DNA from: Paraburkholderia kirstenboschensis
Lineage (GTDB): Bacteria; Pseudomonadota; Gammaproteobacteria; Burkholderiales; Burkholderiaceae
DNA length: 64,000 nucleotides
Direction: 5' to 3'
Assembly: GCF_904848585.1 (NCBI RefSeq)
Contig: NZ_CAJHCR010000015.1
Location: 62,001 to 126,000 of the forward strand
Below are positions 26,503 to 34,019 of this stretch, in pieces. Position numbers and translations under genes: made by a program. How positions within the stretch are numbered: the first letter of the stretch is position 1; each line of letters opens with the position of its first letter. Under the pieces are notes generated by a model. That model worked only from the letters and a program-made list of their open reading frames with translations, searched no databases and was not told the DNA's origin.

Positions 26503-26511
26503 TGGCATAAT
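26503..26511 (+). promoter_or_regulatory. Possible extended -10 promoter of leuC
   Basis: TG-G-CATAAT at 26503-26511 fits an extended -10 element, 43 bases before the leuC ATG. No good -35 is visible 17 bases upstream, which extended -10 promoters tolerate. The assignment is by inspection only. Confidence 0.35.
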
Positions 26512-26554
26512 CGACCGACACAGTCAGCCCGCAGTCATTACTACCCCGCATACC

Positions 26555-27964
26555 ATGGCACAGACTCTCTACGACAAATTGTGGAACACACACGTGATCC
26601 ACACGGAAGAAGACGGCACGACGATTCTCTATATCGACCGTCACCTGCTGCACGAAGTGACCAGCCCCCAGGCGTTTGAAGGTCTGAAGTTGGCTCAGCG
26701 TCCGGTGTGGCGCATCAGCGCGAATCTGGCCGTTTCGGACCATAACGTGCCCACCACGGACCGCAGCCACGGCATCGCCGATCCGGTTTCGAAGCTGCAG
26801 GTCGATACGCTCGATTCGAACTGCGACGCCTACGGCATCACGCAGTTCAAGATGAACGACCTGCGTCAGGGCATCGTGCACATCATCGGGCCGGAACAGG
26901 GCGCCACGCTGCCGGGCATGACGATCGTCTGCGGCGACTCCCATACGTCCACGCACGGCGCGTTCGGCGCGCTTGCGCATGGTATCGGCACGTCGGAAGT
27001 TGAGCACGTGCTCGCCACGCAAACGCTCTTGCAGAAGAAAAGCAAGAACATGCTGGTGAAGGTCGAGGGCCCGCTGCCGCGCGGCTGCACGGCCAAAGAC
27101 ATCGTGCTCGCGATCATCGGCAAGATCGGCACGGCGGGCGGCACGGGCTACGCAATCGAATTCGGCGGCTCGACGATTCGCTCGCTGTCCATGGAAGGCC
27201 GCATGACGGTCTGCAACATGGCGATCGAAGCGGGCGCGCGCGCCGGCATGGTCGCGGTCGACGACACTACCATCGAATATCTGAAAGGCCGCCCGTTCTC
27301 GCCGCAAGGCGCCGAGTGGGATCACGCGGTCGAGTACTGGAAACAGTTCAAGTCGGACGAAGGCGCGCAGTTCGACCGCGTTGTCGAACTCAACGCGGCT
27401 GACATCGTGCCGCAAGTCACGTGGGGCACGTCGCCGGAAATGGTCACCGCGGTAGACGGCCGCGTGCCGGATCCCGAGCGCGAGAAAGACCCGGGCAAGC
27501 GCGATGCAATGGAACGCGCGCTCAAATACATGGCGCTCGAACCGAATGCACCGATCGAGTCGATCAAGCCGGATAAAATCTTCATTGGGTCGTGTACCAA
27601 CGCGCGCATTGAAGACATTCGCGCCGCGGCTTACGTCGTGAAGAAGCTGGGTCGCCGCGTCGCGCCGAACATCCGTCTCGCCATGGTCGTGCCGGGTTCG
27701 GGTCTGGTGAAGGCGCAGGCGGAACGCGAAGGCCTCGACAAGGTCTTCACAGACGCCGGTTTCGAATGGCGTGAGCCAGGCTGCTCGATGTGTCTCGCGA
27801 TGAACGCCGACCGGCTGGATCCGGGCGAGCGTTGCGCGTCCACGTCGAATCGTAATTTTGAAGGTCGTCAGGGCGCCGGTGGCCGTACCCATCTCGTGAG
27901 CCCCGCCATGGCCGCAGCCGCGGCCATCGAAGGGCATTTCGTCGATATTCGCAAGCTGGGATAG
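26555..27964 (+). CDS. leuC: 3-isopropylmalate dehydratase, large subunit
   Basis: Aconitase-family subunit that, with LeuD, isomerises 2-isopropylmalate to 3-isopropylmalate in leucine synthesis. The 469 residues equal the usual length. The [4Fe-4S] ligands are Cys 347 (GSCTN), Cys 410 and Cys 413 (GCSMC). N-terminal landmarks DRHLLHEVTSPQAFEGL and SDHNVPTTDR are intact. The ATG at 26555 begins MAQTLYDKLW, as in relatives; the upstream open frame is non-coding. The entericidin-like gene begins five bases after the stop, with leuD and leuB beyond. Confidence 0.97.
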   Translation: MAQTLYDKLWNTHVIHTEEDGTTILYIDRHLLHEVTSPQAFEGLKLAQRPVWRISANLAVSDHNVPTTDRSHGIADPVSKLQVDTLDSNCDAYGITQFKMNDLRQGIVHIIGPEQGATLPGMTIVCGDSHTSTHGAFGALAHGIGTSEVEHVLATQTLLQKKSKNMLVKVEGPLPRGCTAKDIVLAIIGKIGTAGGTGYAIEFGGSTIRSLSMEGRMTVCNMAIEAGARAGMVAVDDTTIEYLKGRPFSPQGAEWDHAVEYWKQFKSDEGAQFDRVVELNAADIVPQVTWGTSPEMVTAVDGRVPDPEREKDPGKRDAMERALKYMALEPNAPIESIKPDKIFIGSCTNARIEDIRAAAYVVKKLGRRVAPNIRLAMVVPGSGLVKAQAEREGLDKVFTDAGFEWREPGCSMCLAMNADRLDPGERCASTSNRNFEGRQGAGGRTHLVSPAMAAAAAIEGHFVDIRKLG

Positions 27965-27969
27965 ATCGC

Positions 27970-28128
27970 ATGATGAAGAACATGAATCGCACCGCTCTAC
28001 TGCGCCGCTTCGCGCTCGGTACTCTGGCTGGGCTACTGCTCGGTCTGACCGGCTGCAACACGGTGCACGGATTTGGGCAGGACATGTCGCACCTCGGCAA
28101 TTCGATCAGCAATCACGCTGAAAAATAA
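27970..28128 (+). CDS. Entericidin A/B-like small lipoprotein
   Basis: A 52-residue lipoprotein gene, overlooked by length cut-offs. The signal peptide MMKNMNRTALLRRFALGTLA continues to the lipobox GLTGC, so Cys 29 becomes lipidated. The mature peptide is about 24 residues and carries the family motif GCNTVHGFGQD. Entericidins are small envelope lipoproteins; in E. coli the pair behaves as an antidote/toxin pair. Only one copy is present here. It begins five bases after leuC and lies inside the leu operon, a position I cannot explain functionally. A second in-frame ATG at 27973 or 27982 could be the start. Confidence 0.85.
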   Translation: MMKNMNRTALLRRFALGTLAGLLLGLTGCNTVHGFGQDMSHLGNSISNHAEK

Positions 28129-28214
28129 CCGGTTTTTGATTTTTGCCGGCGATGCGGCGAGCGGCTTTCGTGCCGCCACGCGCATCGCCCGGTCCTGAAA
28201 CAGGCGCAAGCGTC

Positions 28215-28868
28215 ATGGATAAATTCACCGTACACACCGGCGTCGTGGCGCCGCTCGATCGCGAGAACGTCGACACGGACGCGATTATTCCGAAGCAATT
28301 CCTGAAGTCGATCAAGCGCACGGGTTTCGGTCCGAATGCGTTCGACGAATGGCGTTATCTCGACCACGGCGAGCCGGGTCAGGACAATTCGAAGCGTCCG
28401 CTGAATCCGGATTTCGTGCTGAACCAGCCGCGTTATCAGGGCGCTTCGGTGCTGCTCACGCGCAAGAATTTCGGCTGCGGCAGCTCGCGTGAGCACGCGC
28501 CTTGGGCGCTTCAGCAATACGGCTTTCGCGCGATCATTGCGCCGAGTTTCGCCGACATCTTCTATAACAACTGCTTCAAGAACGGCTTGCTGCCGATCGT
28601 GCTGAGCGAACAGCAGGTCGATCACCTGTTCAACGAAACGTATGCGTTCAACGGTTTCCAGTTGACCATCGACCTCGAAGCGCAAGTCGTGCGCACCTCG
28701 GACGGCGGCACCGAGTATCCGTTCGAAGTCGCGGCGTTCCGCAAGTACTGCCTGCTGAACGGTTTCGACGACATTGGCCTTACGCTGCGTCACGCGGACA
28801 AGATTCGCCAGTACGAAGCCGAGCGTATTGCGAAGCAGCCGTGGCTCGCTCATCGCATCGTCGGTTAA
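28215..28868 (+). CDS. leuD: 3-isopropylmalate dehydratase, small subunit
   Basis: Swivelling-domain partner of LeuC, 217 residues. The signature NFGCGSSREHAPWALQQYGF, with the substrate-binding loop, is intact. The N-terminus MDKFTVHTGVVAPLDRENVD, followed by TDAIIPKQFL, is typical. The ATG at 28215 is used; the longer open frame from 28143 adds only low-complexity residues. Between the lipoprotein gene and leuD lie 86 bases containing short GCCGGC/GCGGC repeats but no clear terminator. Confidence 0.96.
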   Translation: MDKFTVHTGVVAPLDRENVDTDAIIPKQFLKSIKRTGFGPNAFDEWRYLDHGEPGQDNSKRPLNPDFVLNQPRYQGASVLLTRKNFGCGSSREHAPWALQQYGFRAIIAPSFADIFYNNCFKNGLLPIVLSEQQVDHLFNETYAFNGFQLTIDLEAQVVRTSDGGTEYPFEVAAFRKYCLLNGFDDIGLTLRHADKIRQYEAERIAKQPWLAHRIVG

Positions 28869-28880
28869 GGCTTGCGCGCT

Positions 28881-28930
28881 TGAATGCGCCTGAATGCGCT
28901 TGAATGCGCTTGAATGCGCTTGAATGCTTG
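28881..28930 (+). repeat. Tandem decamer repeat between leuD and leuB
   Basis: Five head-to-tail copies of the 10-base unit TGAATGCGCT. The first ends in C instead of T, and the last diverges as TGAATGCTTG. It fills most of the 118 bases between leuD and leuB. The unit is not a multiple of three and lies outside genes. It contains TGAATG, so every copy offers a stop and a start codon. Copy number is likely to vary between strains. Confidence 0.9.
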
Positions 28931-28986
28931 AGGCGCGTCTGTTAGCTCAGGCTCGAAGCCTGGAAGAAAATCATTAAGGAATTCGC

Positions 28987-30054
28987 ATGAAGATCGCAGT
29001 GCTGCCGGGCGACGGTATCGGTCCCGAAATCGTCAAAGAGGCCGTGAAGGTTCTGAACGTGCTTGGCGAAAAGTTTGAACTGGAAGAAGCGCCGGTTGGC
29101 GGCGCGGGTTACGAAGCGAAGGGTCATCCGCTACCCGATTCCACGCTCGCGCTCGCCAAGGAAGCCGACGCAATTCTGTTCGGCGCCGTCGGCGACTGGA
29201 AGTACGACAAGCTCGAGCGCGCGTTGCGTCCCGAGCAGGCGATTCTCGGTCTGCGCAAGCATCTGCAATTGTTCGCGAACTTCCGGCCGGCAATCTGCTA
29301 TCCGCAATTGACCGGTGCTTCGTCGCTGAAGGAAGAGATCGTTTCGGGTCTGGACATCCTGATCGTGCGCGAGCTCAACGGCGACATCTACTTCGGTGCG
29401 CCGCGCGGCGTGCGGGAAGCGCCGGACGGCCTCTTTGCCGGCTCGAAGGAAGGCTTCGACACGATGCGCTATTCGGAGCCCGAAGTGCGCCGCATCGCCC
29501 ACGTCGCGTTTCAGGCGGCGCAAAAGCGTGGCAAGAAGCTCACATCGGTGGATAAAGCCAACGTACTCGAGACGTCGCAATTCTGGAAAGACGTCATGAT
29601 CGACGTGTCGAAGGAATACGCGGACGTCGAGTTGTCGCACATGTACGTGGACAACGCCGCGATGCAGCTCGTCAAGGCGCCGAAATCGTTCGACGTGATC
29701 GTGACCGGCAACATGTTCGGCGACATTCTCTCCGATGAAGCGGCAATGCTCACGGGCTCGATCGGTATGCTGCCGTCGGCCTCGCTCGACAAGAACAACA
29801 AGGGCTTGTACGAGCCGTCGCACGGTTCCGCGCCGGACATCGCGGGCAAGGGCGTCGCGAATCCGCTGGCAACCATTTTGTCGGCTGCCATGATGCTGCG
29901 TTATTCGCTGAACAAGGCCGAGCAGGCGGATCGCATCGAAAATGCGGTGAAGAAGGTGCTTGAACAAGGTTACCGGACCGGCGACATTCTGACGCCCGGT
30001 TGCAAGCAGGTCGGCACTGTCGCCATGGGCGACGCCGTTGTCGCGGCGCTGTAA
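28987..30054 (+). CDS. leuB: 3-isopropylmalate dehydrogenase
   Basis: NAD-dependent oxidative decarboxylase giving 4-methyl-2-oxopentanoate, the third leucine-specific step. The 355 residues are normal. The start MKIAVLPGDGIGPEIV holds the family signature. The catalytic and metal region reads VTGNMFGDILSDEAAMLTGS, and GLYEPSHGSAPDIAGK binds NAD. The ATG at 28987 follows TTAAGGAATTCGC. It completes leuCDB on one strand; asd follows after a 393-base stretch holding the leader described below. Confidence 0.97.
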   Translation: MKIAVLPGDGIGPEIVKEAVKVLNVLGEKFELEEAPVGGAGYEAKGHPLPDSTLALAKEADAILFGAVGDWKYDKLERALRPEQAILGLRKHLQLFANFRPAICYPQLTGASSLKEEIVSGLDILIVRELNGDIYFGAPRGVREAPDGLFAGSKEGFDTMRYSEPEVRRIAHVAFQAAQKRGKKLTSVDKANVLETSQFWKDVMIDVSKEYADVELSHMYVDNAAMQLVKAPKSFDVIVTGNMFGDILSDEAAMLTGSIGMLPSASLDKNNKGLYEPSHGSAPDIAGKGVANPLATILSAAMMLRYSLNKAEQADRIENAVKKVLEQGYRTGDILTPGCKQVGTVAMGDAVVAAL

Positions 30055-30136
30055 CTACCGCTCACGCCCGGACCAGCTTCCGGGTGCGCGCGTGGCTTGA
30101 CGAAACACCAGTCAGGTCATTAACCAGCCTCAAAAA

Positions 30137-30168
30137 CGCGAATCGGCCTTCAAAAAGGCCGATTCGCG
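30137..30168. terminator. Perfect 12-bp hairpin downstream of leuB
   Basis: CGCGAATCGGCC (30137-30148) and GGCCGATTCGCG (30157-30168) with an 8-base loop. On the plus strand no T-run follows. On the minus strand the stem is followed by CGTTTTTG-type sequence, so it is a better terminator in that direction. It may still mark the 3' end of the leu transcript. Confidence 0.5.
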
Positions 30169-30234
30169 CGTTATACGGACGGCAGCGACGGACATTGACG
30201 TCGCCGGATTCCGGTTTTCGTGTATATTGTAGCG

Positions 30235-30363
30235 ATGGCACAAATGGCTCAAATCTCCTCGATTTCGAAACTGCACGGCAAAACGGCCCGTGTGGTTGAG
30301 CTCGCCATTACCACCGCAACATCCATTAAAACGATTACCCCGAAAACGATCACGAAGCGCTGA
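30235..30363 (+). CDS. Putative Thr/Ile-rich leader peptide of asd
   Basis: A 42-codon ORF lying 84 bases before asd. Its C-terminal part ITTATSIKTITPKTITKR has seven Thr and four Ile codons in 18, like the ThrL attenuation leader of E. coli. Asd supplies aspartate semialdehyde for Thr, Met, Ile and Lys, so sensing charged tRNA-Thr/Ile would make sense. A -10-like TATATT at 30223-30228 would place the transcript start almost at the ATG, suggesting a leaderless message; a TTGACG at 30195 is too far for a normal -35. The ORF begins with a duplicated MAQMAQ. Inverted repeats that could form an attenuator overlap and follow it. The alternative is a small conserved protein of unknown role. Confidence 0.6.
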   Translation: MAQMAQISSISKLHGKTARVVELAITTATSIKTITPKTITKR

Positions 30364-30426
30364 TCGTCCGTCGTGCCCGCTCATCTTCCCCGCGCGGTCA
30401 CTGCGGGCAAAGATGCGGGGAAGTTT
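30346..30426 (+). promoter_or_regulatory. Candidate attenuator: three inverted repeats between leader peptide and asd
   Basis: Hairpin A pairs ACGATCA (30346-30352) with TGATCGT (30361-30367) and covers the last Thr-Ile-Thr codons and the stop of the leader ORF. Hairpin B pairs TGCCCGC (30374-30380) with GCGGGCA (30403-30409). Hairpin C pairs CTTCCCCGC (30385-30393) with GCGGGGAAG (30415-30423) and is followed by TTT. B and C interleave, so only one can form. This is the arrangement of pause, antiterminator and terminator stems. The T-run after C is short, so control could act on translation instead; the asd ribosome-binding site (AAGGGT) is about 10 bases further on. Confidence 0.5.
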
Positions 30427-30447
30427 CCACTCGAAGGGTATGAAGTC

Positions 30448-31569
30448 ATGAACGTAGGTCTCGTAGGTTGGCGCGGCATGGTCGGCAGCGTCCTGATGCA
30501 ACGCATGCAACAGGAAGGCGATTTCGACTTGATCGAACCGGTGTTTTTCAGCACCAGCAACGCGGGCGGCAACGCGCCGTCGTTCGCCAAAAACGAGACC
30601 AAGCTCAAAGATGCAACAAGCATCGAAGACCTGAAGAAGTGCGAAGCAATCATCTCCTGCCAGGGCGGCGACTACACGAACGAAGTGTTCCCGAAGCTGC
30701 GCGCGGCCGGCTGGAACGGCTACTGGATCGACGCGGCTTCGTCGCTGCGCATGAAGGACGACGCGGTCATCATTCTCGATCCGGTCAACCTCGACGTGAT
30801 CAAGAACGCGCTGGTCAAGGGGCAAAAGAATTTCATCGGCGGCAATTGCACGGTCAGCCTGATGCTGATGGCGCTCGGCGGCCTGTTCCGCGAAAACCTC
30901 GTCGACTGGATGACGGCCATGACGTATCAGGCCGCGTCGGGCGCGGGCGCGCAGAACATGCGCGAACTGCTGCAGCAAATGGGCACGCTATACGGCGCAG
31001 CCAAGGAAGATCTGGCTGATCCGTCGTCGGCGATTCTCGATATCGACCGCCGCGTGTTGTCCGCCATGAATAGCGACCGCATGCCGACCGACAACTTCGG
31101 CGTGCCGCTCGCCGGCTCACTGATTCCGTGGATCGACAAGGATCTCGGCAACGGCATGTCGAAGGAAGAATGGAAGGGCGGCGCCGAGACCAACAAGATT
31201 CTCGGCAAGCCGGCCATGGGTACGCCGGGTTCGATTCCAGTAGACGGCCTGTGCGTGCGGATCGGCGCAATGCGCTGCCACTCGCAGGCGTTGACCATCA
31301 AGCTGAACAAGGACGTGCCGCTCGACGAAGTGAACAGCATCCTCGCTTCGGGCAATGACTGGGTCAAGGTTGTCCCGAACGAGCGCGAAGCGTCCATGCG
31401 CGACCTCTCGCCGGCAGTGGTGACGGGAACGCTTACGGTGCCGGTCGGCCGTGTGCGCAAGCTGGCCATGGGCGGCGAATATCTGTCGGCATTCACGGTT
31501 GGCGACCAGCTGCTGTGGGGCGCGGCCGAGCCGCTGCGCCGCATGCTTCGCATTGTGCTCGACAAGTAA
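30448..31569 (+). CDS. asd: Aspartate-semialdehyde dehydrogenase
   Basis: NADP-dependent enzyme reducing aspartyl phosphate to aspartate semialdehyde, the branch point for Lys, diaminopimelate, Met and Thr. The 373 residues fit the Gram-negative form. The N-terminal GLVGWRGMVGSVLMQRM is the nucleotide-binding glycine motif. The catalytic Cys is at 134 (GGNCTVSLMLMAL), and RIGAMRCHSQALT carries the catalytic His. The ATG at 30448 follows GAAGGGTATGAAGTC; the upstream open frame is the leader region. A strong terminator closes the gene. Confidence 0.96.
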   Translation: MNVGLVGWRGMVGSVLMQRMQQEGDFDLIEPVFFSTSNAGGNAPSFAKNETKLKDATSIEDLKKCEAIISCQGGDYTNEVFPKLRAAGWNGYWIDAASSLRMKDDAVIILDPVNLDVIKNALVKGQKNFIGGNCTVSLMLMALGGLFRENLVDWMTAMTYQAASGAGAQNMRELLQQMGTLYGAAKEDLADPSSAILDIDRRVLSAMNSDRMPTDNFGVPLAGSLIPWIDKDLGNGMSKEEWKGGAETNKILGKPAMGTPGSIPVDGLCVRIGAMRCHSQALTIKLNKDVPLDEVNSILASGNDWVKVVPNEREASMRDLSPAVVTGTLTVPVGRVRKLAMGGEYLSAFTVGDQLLWGAAEPLRRMLRIVLDK

Positions 31570-31606
31570 AGTAAACTACGCGGTCACGACGCGTAGAAAA
31601 CTCAAG

Positions 31607-31634
31607 AAGCGTCGCGCTTGCGCGGCGCTTTTTT
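31607..31634 (+). terminator. Intrinsic terminator after asd
   Basis: A 10-bp stem (AAGCGTCGCG with CGCGGCGCTT, one G-T pair) around a CTTG loop, followed by six T. It lies 38 bases after the asd stop and separates asd from fimV. Confidence 0.9.
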
Positions 31635-31709
31635 CATTTGTGTGCTCCGAATATCTTGTCTTTTTATAACCGCAAAAAAGGGCCGCGCGCTGACGCGCCA
31701 GGAGTCCCG

Positions 31710-34019
31710 ATGAATCTTCGACTCTCTTCCCTTCGGGCCATGTTTGCGCGCCCAGATACCGGCCGCCTTGCGGTCGCAGCCGCTTTGGCGTTGATGCTGA
31801 CGGGCGCGGCTTCGAGCAGCGCCATAGCCGCGCCCGGCGACGCCGCGAGTGCGCCGGGCGGCGCTTCGGTATCCGCTTCCGGGTCCGCGTCTGTCTCCTC
31901 TGCGACTGGCGGCCAATATACGGTGCAGCCCGGTCAGTCGCTCAACGACGTGGCGATTGCCGTCACCCAGTCACACGACCGCGCCACGCTCGCCCGCGCG
32001 GGCCGCGCGCTCTTCGACGCGAATCCGAATGCCTTCATGGGCCACGATCCGAATCGTATGCGATTGGGCGCCGTGCTGAGCGTGCCGGCGCTGGACGCGT
32101 CGGGCGCGGTTGCCGCGTCTGCAGCGGGCCCGGCATCGGCGTCGGCGGCTGACAGTGGCTCGTCGTCGAATGCAGCAGTCGGAGCTGTCGCAAGTGGCGC
32201 TGCGCCGGGCAATGCAACAACGGCGAGTGCGGCGGGCGCGCAAAGCCCCGCTACGCAAGCGGCGACGCCGGCCGCGCCTGCGGTTCAAGGCTCGGCGAGC
32301 GACGCAAGCTCCGTTGCGTCGAGCGACGCGGTATCGTCGGCGCCTGCTGCCGGATCGCAAGCTGCATCGGCTGCAAGCGGCACGCATGTGTGGGCCGGCT
32401 CGGTCCAGCCCTCGGCAAGCGAGGCAACCGCAGCCACTGGCGCCTCGCAGCCGCGCGCGCAAGTGTCGAGCTTGCAGCAGTTGCTGGCGCTCAAGAATCG
32501 CGTGCTGATGGAGTTGCAGAAGCACGGCATCGGCAAGTCCCCAGCAGCACCGGTCGCGCCGCCTGCAAGCGGCGCACAACCGGCGGCGGGCGCGTCGTCT
32601 GCGGCGGTCGTGCCTAGTCCTCCGGGCACGGCAATGACCCCGTCGAATGACACTGGCATTTCGCAGACGAACCTTGCTGTCGGCGCGGCGGTCGGCGCCG
32701 CGCTGGTCGTGCTGCTGACTGCCTTGCGTCTTGGCCGGCGCAAGCGTGAACGGCTGGCAGAGGCGGAACGCGATGCGTCAGTGGACGGCATGGCGGCGTC
32801 TGGTGCGGCTGAGCCGCCAAATTGGGTTGCGCCTGCAGACGACGTGGTCGAGCCCAATCTATCCGACGCGGATGCCGCCGCCGCGCAGCGTGCGGCCGCG
32901 ATGGCTGCCGCCGAGCGGGAAGCTGCCGAGGGCGAAGCCGCCGCTCGTGAAATGTCAGAGCGCGTCGCCGCAGAGCGTGAGGCGGAAATTCGCGCGGCGG
33001 CTTCGCGTGAGGCTGAAGCGCGCCAAGCGACGGAGCAAGGAGCAGCGGAGCCGGATACCGCGCAACGCGCAGCTGAAGAAGTCACGGTCGCACGCGAGAC
33101 GGCGCAACCAGCCGCGGAGCACGAGCCATCGGCGGACTTGTCAGCGCCGAACGCCGAGCTGAACGCCGACCACGCCGCGCCGGGGGAAGCAGCTGCGCTG
33201 GAACAATCCGAACTGGCACCGGCCCAGCACCACCAGGAACTGGACGACGCGACGACGATCGCCAGCCTCGACGCCGCCGCCGAGCTAGGCGCCGACGCGC
33301 TGCCACGTGCGCCGCTCGAACCGGTCAACGACGCGTGGGAGCCGGAACCGCTTTCGCATCGTCTGGAATGGGACGACGAGCCGTTGCCGCAAGAGCCGAT
33401 GGAGCCGTTGACGCCTCAGACTCCGTCGACGACCGCGCAAGTCCACGACGACCACATCGACATACCCGCGCAGCCGGCAGCGGCCGACCAGCCGCGTGTC
33501 CAGGCGCCGGCAGACTTCCCGCGCGACGCCCTCGATGCATTCGGTAGTCTCGACATGCCCTTGCCGCCGCGCGTGGAGTCGGCCGCAGAAACCATTCATG
33601 CGCCGGAGTCGCTGAGCACACAGCCCGTCGCGTCTCAGGAAGCGACGGCGCGCCAAGCCGTTTTGCCGCCGGACGCCGAGCAAGCCCCGCATGCCGCCGA
33701 CGAAATCGCAGCCGGGACCGCCGGCCGCGCTGCCGTGGCAGGTCTCGGTGCCGGCAGCCTGGGCACAGCGGGCTTCGGCGCGCTGAAGCTCGACTTCGAC
33801 CTGGAGTTGCCGCCAAGCCCGGCCCAGCCGCTGCCGGCGTTCACGCCCGCCGACCTTGCCCGCATCGCTCGCAACAAGCTGGACCTGGCGGCCGAGTACA
33901 TTGAACTGGGCGATCTTGCCGGCGCACGCACGCTGATTAACGAAGTGATCGAGGCAAACGATCCGGCCACGCGCAACGATGCCCGCGCGTTGCTCTCGAC
34001 GCTCGCTCCGTTGTCGTGA
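31710..34019 (+). CDS. fimV: FimV/HubP-family polar landmark protein
   Basis: A 769-residue envelope protein. The signal peptide or N-terminal anchor (~1-40) is followed by a LysM-like peptidoglycan-binding region (~70-130, QYTVQPGQSLNDVAIAVTQS). A long Ala/Ser-rich linker and a conserved-type segment (QLLALKNRVLMELQKHG) come next. One membrane helix (~330-350, VGAAVGAALVVLLTALRLGR) leads to an Ala/Glu/Arg heptad-rich cytosolic part. The C-terminal FimV motif is KLDLAAEYIELGDLAGARTL. FimV proteins organise cell poles, type IV pili and secretion. The ATG at 31710 has CAGGAG upstream. It overlaps truA by four bases (GTGA). Confidence 0.88.
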   Translation: MNLRLSSLRAMFARPDTGRLAVAAALALMLTGAASSSAIAAPGDAASAPGGASVSASGSASVSSATGGQYTVQPGQSLNDVAIAVTQSHDRATLARAGRALFDANPNAFMGHDPNRMRLGAVLSVPALDASGAVAASAAGPASASAADSGSSSNAAVGAVASGAAPGNATTASAAGAQSPATQAATPAAPAVQGSASDASSVASSDAVSSAPAAGSQAASAASGTHVWAGSVQPSASEATAATGASQPRAQVSSLQQLLALKNRVLMELQKHGIGKSPAAPVAPPASGAQPAAGASSAAVVPSPPGTAMTPSNDTGISQTNLAVGAAVGAALVVLLTALRLGRRKRERLAEAERDASVDGMAASGAAEPPNWVAPADDVVEPNLSDADAAAAQRAAAMAAAEREAAEGEAAAREMSERVAAEREAEIRAAASREAEARQATEQGAAEPDTAQRAAEEVTVARETAQPAAEHEPSADLSAPNAELNADHAAPGEAAALEQSELAPAQHHQELDDATTIASLDAAAELGADALPRAPLEPVNDAWEPEPLSHRLEWDDEPLPQEPMEPLTPQTPSTTAQVHDDHIDIPAQPAAADQPRVQAPADFPRDALDAFGSLDMPLPPRVESAAETIHAPESLSTQPVASQEATARQAVLPPDAEQAPHAADEIAAGTAGRAAVAGLGAGSLGTAGFGALKLDFDLELPPSPAQPLPAFTPADLARIARNKLDLAAEYIELGDLAGARTLINEVIEANDPATRNDARALLSTLAPLS

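Noticed and set aside
26435..27937. 500-codon minus-strand frame opposite leuC
   Set aside because: Same antisense effect: no family resemblance and composition typical of shadows (Arg, His and Val runs).
28881..28930. Possible CRISPR array at the tandem decamers
   Set aside because: There are no spacers: the units are directly adjacent and only 10 bases long, and no cas gene is nearby.
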